From NCBI GenBank assembly GCA_020633055.1, contig JACKEJ010000011.1, positions 372,001-436,000 on the forward strand: DNA of 64,000 nt, read 5' to 3'. This DNA is from Sandaracinaceae bacterium. GTDB taxonomy: Bacteria > Myxococcota_A > Polyangia > Polyangiales > Houyiibacteriaceae. Shown here in pieces: positions 61,988-64,000 of this stretch. A program made the position numbers and the translations under genes. Positions within the stretch are counted from its first letter, which is position 1, and every line of letters starts with the position of its first letter. The notes beneath the pieces were generated by a model, which was not told where the DNA came from, searched no databases, and worked only from the letters and a program-made list of their open reading frames with translations.

Positions 61988-63823
61988 TCAATGTTGCAAT
62001 GTGGCTGCGAACCCCGCGACGGCCGCGGGCAGCTGCGTAGGCGTCTGGACCGGCAGGGAGCACGCATCATGGCTACAGAGATAGACCGCAGGCGCCCCTG
62101 GATAGGGATAGCGACTGTGACCCGGGACGCCCAGCTCCACCAGCCGGTCGGCGCGTTGGAGCGCAAGCGCTGCACGGTGGAGCGCCACGGTCCGCGGGTC
62201 GTCCGGCTCGCCCACCACCGAGAGCAGGAAGTATCCGTCGCGGGCTCGCTCGAGGGCGAGCGCGAGGGCTCCCACCTTGCGCCCCTGCCCGGTGATCGTG
62301 GGCAACCGGGCGACGTCGCGCAGCGCAGCGAGCGCACCCTCGTGCCGCGCGGTGTCGTCATGTCGCTGGGCCAGCTGCAACATGAGCTCCGCCAGCACAG
62401 CGTTCTGCTCCAGGGGCTTCTGGCGCTCGGCGAACACACCGACGGCGCTGGGATCGGGGGTGTGCGCGAAGAACCCCCCGCCCGTCTGGTCCCTCAGCGC
62501 GCGCTCGGCGAACGCCACAGTGCGCTCGGCCAGCGCCATGAAGCGCGCCTGACCCGTGGTCTCCGCCACGGTCATCAGGCCCCGCGCCATGTACGCCTGG
62601 TCGGCGAGATGCAGTAGGGCCGAGGGTTCGTCGCCCGCTGCATGCGCATAGCCGTCTCCGCGCCGATGCGTGCGCTCTAGGCGCTCGACCGCCGTCACCG
62701 CCGACCCGAGCCAGGGACCCTCGGGGTCCACCTGTGCGAGCCGCGCCATCGCGTCGATCAGCATGCCGCTCAGGTTGGCGTACACGTTGGTGTCGGTGCG
62801 TGGCAGGCCCAGCGCGCGCCGCTCGGCGTCGGGGAGCGCGTAGTACTCGCCGCCCGGCAGCACACCACGCGTGGTGGGCACGTCGGCGTCTTGGCTGGCG
62901 TAGTAGCCCCCCTCGGGCGACTCGAGGAACGCGCGCACATAGGCGGCGACCGAGCGCGCGCGGTCGAGCCACTGCGCGTCACCCGACACACCGTAGGCGC
63001 TGACGAAGCACAGGATGGCGCCCGCTTGAACCGCCGCGATCTTCTCGAAGTGTGGGTGCTCCCAGTCGCCCTGCGTGGAGTACTGGTACATGCCCGAGAA
63101 CACGGGGTCGAGCAGCTGCGCGTACATCTCGGCCGTGTACAGCGCACGCTCCTCCCACACAGGGTCGTCTTCGGTCTGGGCGCGCGCGAACGCATGCAAC
63201 AGCGGCCCCGCGAACGGGTAGCGCTGCCGACGACCCCAGCCGCCCAGACGCGGCTCGTAGAGGCGCTCGAGCTGGGCGCGGGTGTGGGCGCGGGCCTGCT
63301 CGAGGTCGGGCGCGGCCGCTGCGCCCGCCGTGTCGACATCGGCGGCCACCGTCGTGCGCCCGTGCGCGTGATCGTCCGCCGCGCGCACGAGGATGCGCGC
63401 GAACACGTCGGGCGGACGGAAGCCCCGCAGCGCGAGGATGGGCTGCGCGTCGGGCGTGAGCAGCGCCGTGGCAGGCCAGCCGTACGCGGCGTAGCGCTCG
63501 GCCAGGTCGGGCCGCGCGTCCGCTTCGACGCGGATGACGACGTAGTGCTCGGCCAACAACGACAGCACGCGCGGGTCCGAGAAGGTCTCGCGGTTCATCA
63601 CGTGGCACCAGTGGCACCAGCCAGCCTGCACACTCACGAGAATGAGCCGACCCTGCTCGCGCGCTTCCGCGAAGGCCGCAGGGGTCCACTCCCGAAAGTC
63701 GGGCGCGGCGCCGTGTGCGTCTTGCGCGGTGTGCCGCGCGCCCTCCGCCGGACCGTGAGCGCAGGAGGGCGCGGCGCATGCCAGCGCCAGCGAAAGTGTC
63801 ACCCGTGCCCACCCAGGTCGCAT
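61988..63823 (-). CDS. DUF255 thioredoxin-fold lipoprotein (YyaL-like)
   Basis: 611 residues. The N-terminal leader with LACAAPSCAHG is likely a lipobox, so the protein is exported. Residues about 40-150 form a thioredoxin-like domain with WCHWCHVMNRETF, the DUF255 signature (CxxC becomes CHWC). The remainder (about 190-600) is an (alpha/alpha)6 barrel-like region (GGYYASQDADVPTTRGV, AYMARGLMTVAE) as in YyaL/spermatogenesis-associated protein 20 homologues, thought to be N-acyl-glucosamine 2-epimerase-like. Enzymatic activity is unknown. ATG 63823 is chosen because the leader follows at once; ATG 63862 would also be possible. Confidence 0.9.
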   Translation of the reverse strand: MRPGWARVTLSLALACAAPSCAHGPAEGARHTAQDAHGAAPDFREWTPAAFAEAREQGRLILVSVQAGWCHWCHVMNRETFSDPRVLSLLAEHYVVIRVEADARPDLAERYAAYGWPATALLTPDAQPILALRGFRPPDVFARILVRAADDHAHGRTTVAADVDTAGAAAAPDLEQARAHTRAQLERLYEPRLGGWGRRQRYPFAGPLLHAFARAQTEDDPVWEERALYTAEMYAQLLDPVFSGMYQYSTQGDWEHPHFEKIAAVQAGAILCFVSAYGVSGDAQWLDRARSVAAYVRAFLESPEGGYYASQDADVPTTRGVLPGGEYYALPDAERRALGLPRTDTNVYANLSGMLIDAMARLAQVDPEGPWLGSAVTAVERLERTHRRGDGYAHAAGDEPSALLHLADQAYMARGLMTVAETTGQARFMALAERTVAFAERALRDQTGGGFFAHTPDPSAVGVFAERQKPLEQNAVLAELMLQLAQRHDDTARHEGALAALRDVARLPTITGQGRKVGALALALERARDGYFLLSVVGEPDDPRTVALHRAALALQRADRLVELGVPGHSRYPYPGAPAVYLCSHDACSLPVQTPTQLPAAVAGFAATLQH

Positions 63824-64000
63824 GCCCGAAAGGATGGCACACGACCACGGCGTCAGCGACACCGCAGGTGCCCGCCGGTCACATCTCCCCTACGGAACAG
63901 CCCACATTCGCAGACCGGCGCGGTGGCGTTCACCGGCGGCGCTTCGTCGCACACATGAGACCGGTTCGCGTGGCGTCCCTCAGCGTTGGCACACGAGGTT
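63824..64000. other. window edge, no gene seen
   Basis: The 177 bases upstream of the DUF255 gene show no clear gene or RNA; this area probably carries its promoter and the end of a neighbouring gene that lies outside the window. Confidence 0.4.

Overview
The window is GC-rich chromosomal DNA (about 70% G+C by eye) from what is most likely a Myxococcota bacterium. Pointers are a eukaryote-like Ser/Thr kinase, two PP2C phosphatases, a roadblock/LC7 protein, an RCC1-repeat protein, TPR proteins, a Gly-rich secreted protein with a MYXO-CTERM-like tail, and sterol enzymes. No 16S rRNA, phage, insertion sequence or CRISPR array was seen, so this placement is an inference from gene content.

Layout. 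0.1-9.7 kb: DUF4403 lipoprotein, glycerate-kinase-like protein, RCC1 protein, PP2C fused to a cyclic-nucleotide-binding domain, two short-chain dehydrogenases, TesB thioesterase and glutathione peroxidase. 9.9-14.8 kb: predicted outer-membrane protein, glucose-6-phosphate isomerase and a hybrid histidine kinase. 15.0-18.9 kb: three co-directional genes that look like a sterol-modifying set (GMC oxidoreductase, NAD-dependent epimerase/3beta-HSD-like enzyme, ERG4/ERG24 sterol reductase). 18.9-25.4 kb: an O-acetylation module (MBOAT, SGNH protein, YhfC-like membrane protein), a small secreted protein and a second SGNH protein. 25.5-31.2 kb: Ser/Thr kinase, NUDIX, GH5 glycosidase, DUF445 and an AraC-type regulator. 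31.2-36 kb: an iscS - DUF455 - ATP-grasp - purU operon and a second PP2C. 36-41.4 kb: a frameshifted lipoprotein gene, bfd/bfr under a Fur-type box, a tRNA-Leu with promoter and terminator, a two-SCP2 plus enoyl-CoA hydratase operon, roadblock protein and aroQ.

41.5-48.9 kb: accB is intact, but accC, a long TPR gene and a permease gene are broken by many small indels. Where the breaks can be traced, adding one base to a homopolymer run restores the expected motif, so a local sequence-quality problem is the simplest reading.

48.9-57.3 kb: CBS protein, HiPIP, then a seven-gene operon (echA20-ipdA-ipdB-ipdC-fadE-fadE-fadA6) for opening and oxidising steroid rings C/D. Its promoter has a KstR-type palindrome exactly between the -35 and -10 boxes. 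57.4-63.8 kb: MYXO-CTERM-like protein, another SDR, an unrecognised protein and a DUF255 thioredoxin-fold lipoprotein.

The unifying theme is sterol metabolism: predicted sterol editing at 15-19 kb, SCP2 lipid carriers at 39-40 kb and steroid-nucleus degradation at 50-57 kb within one chromosomal segment.
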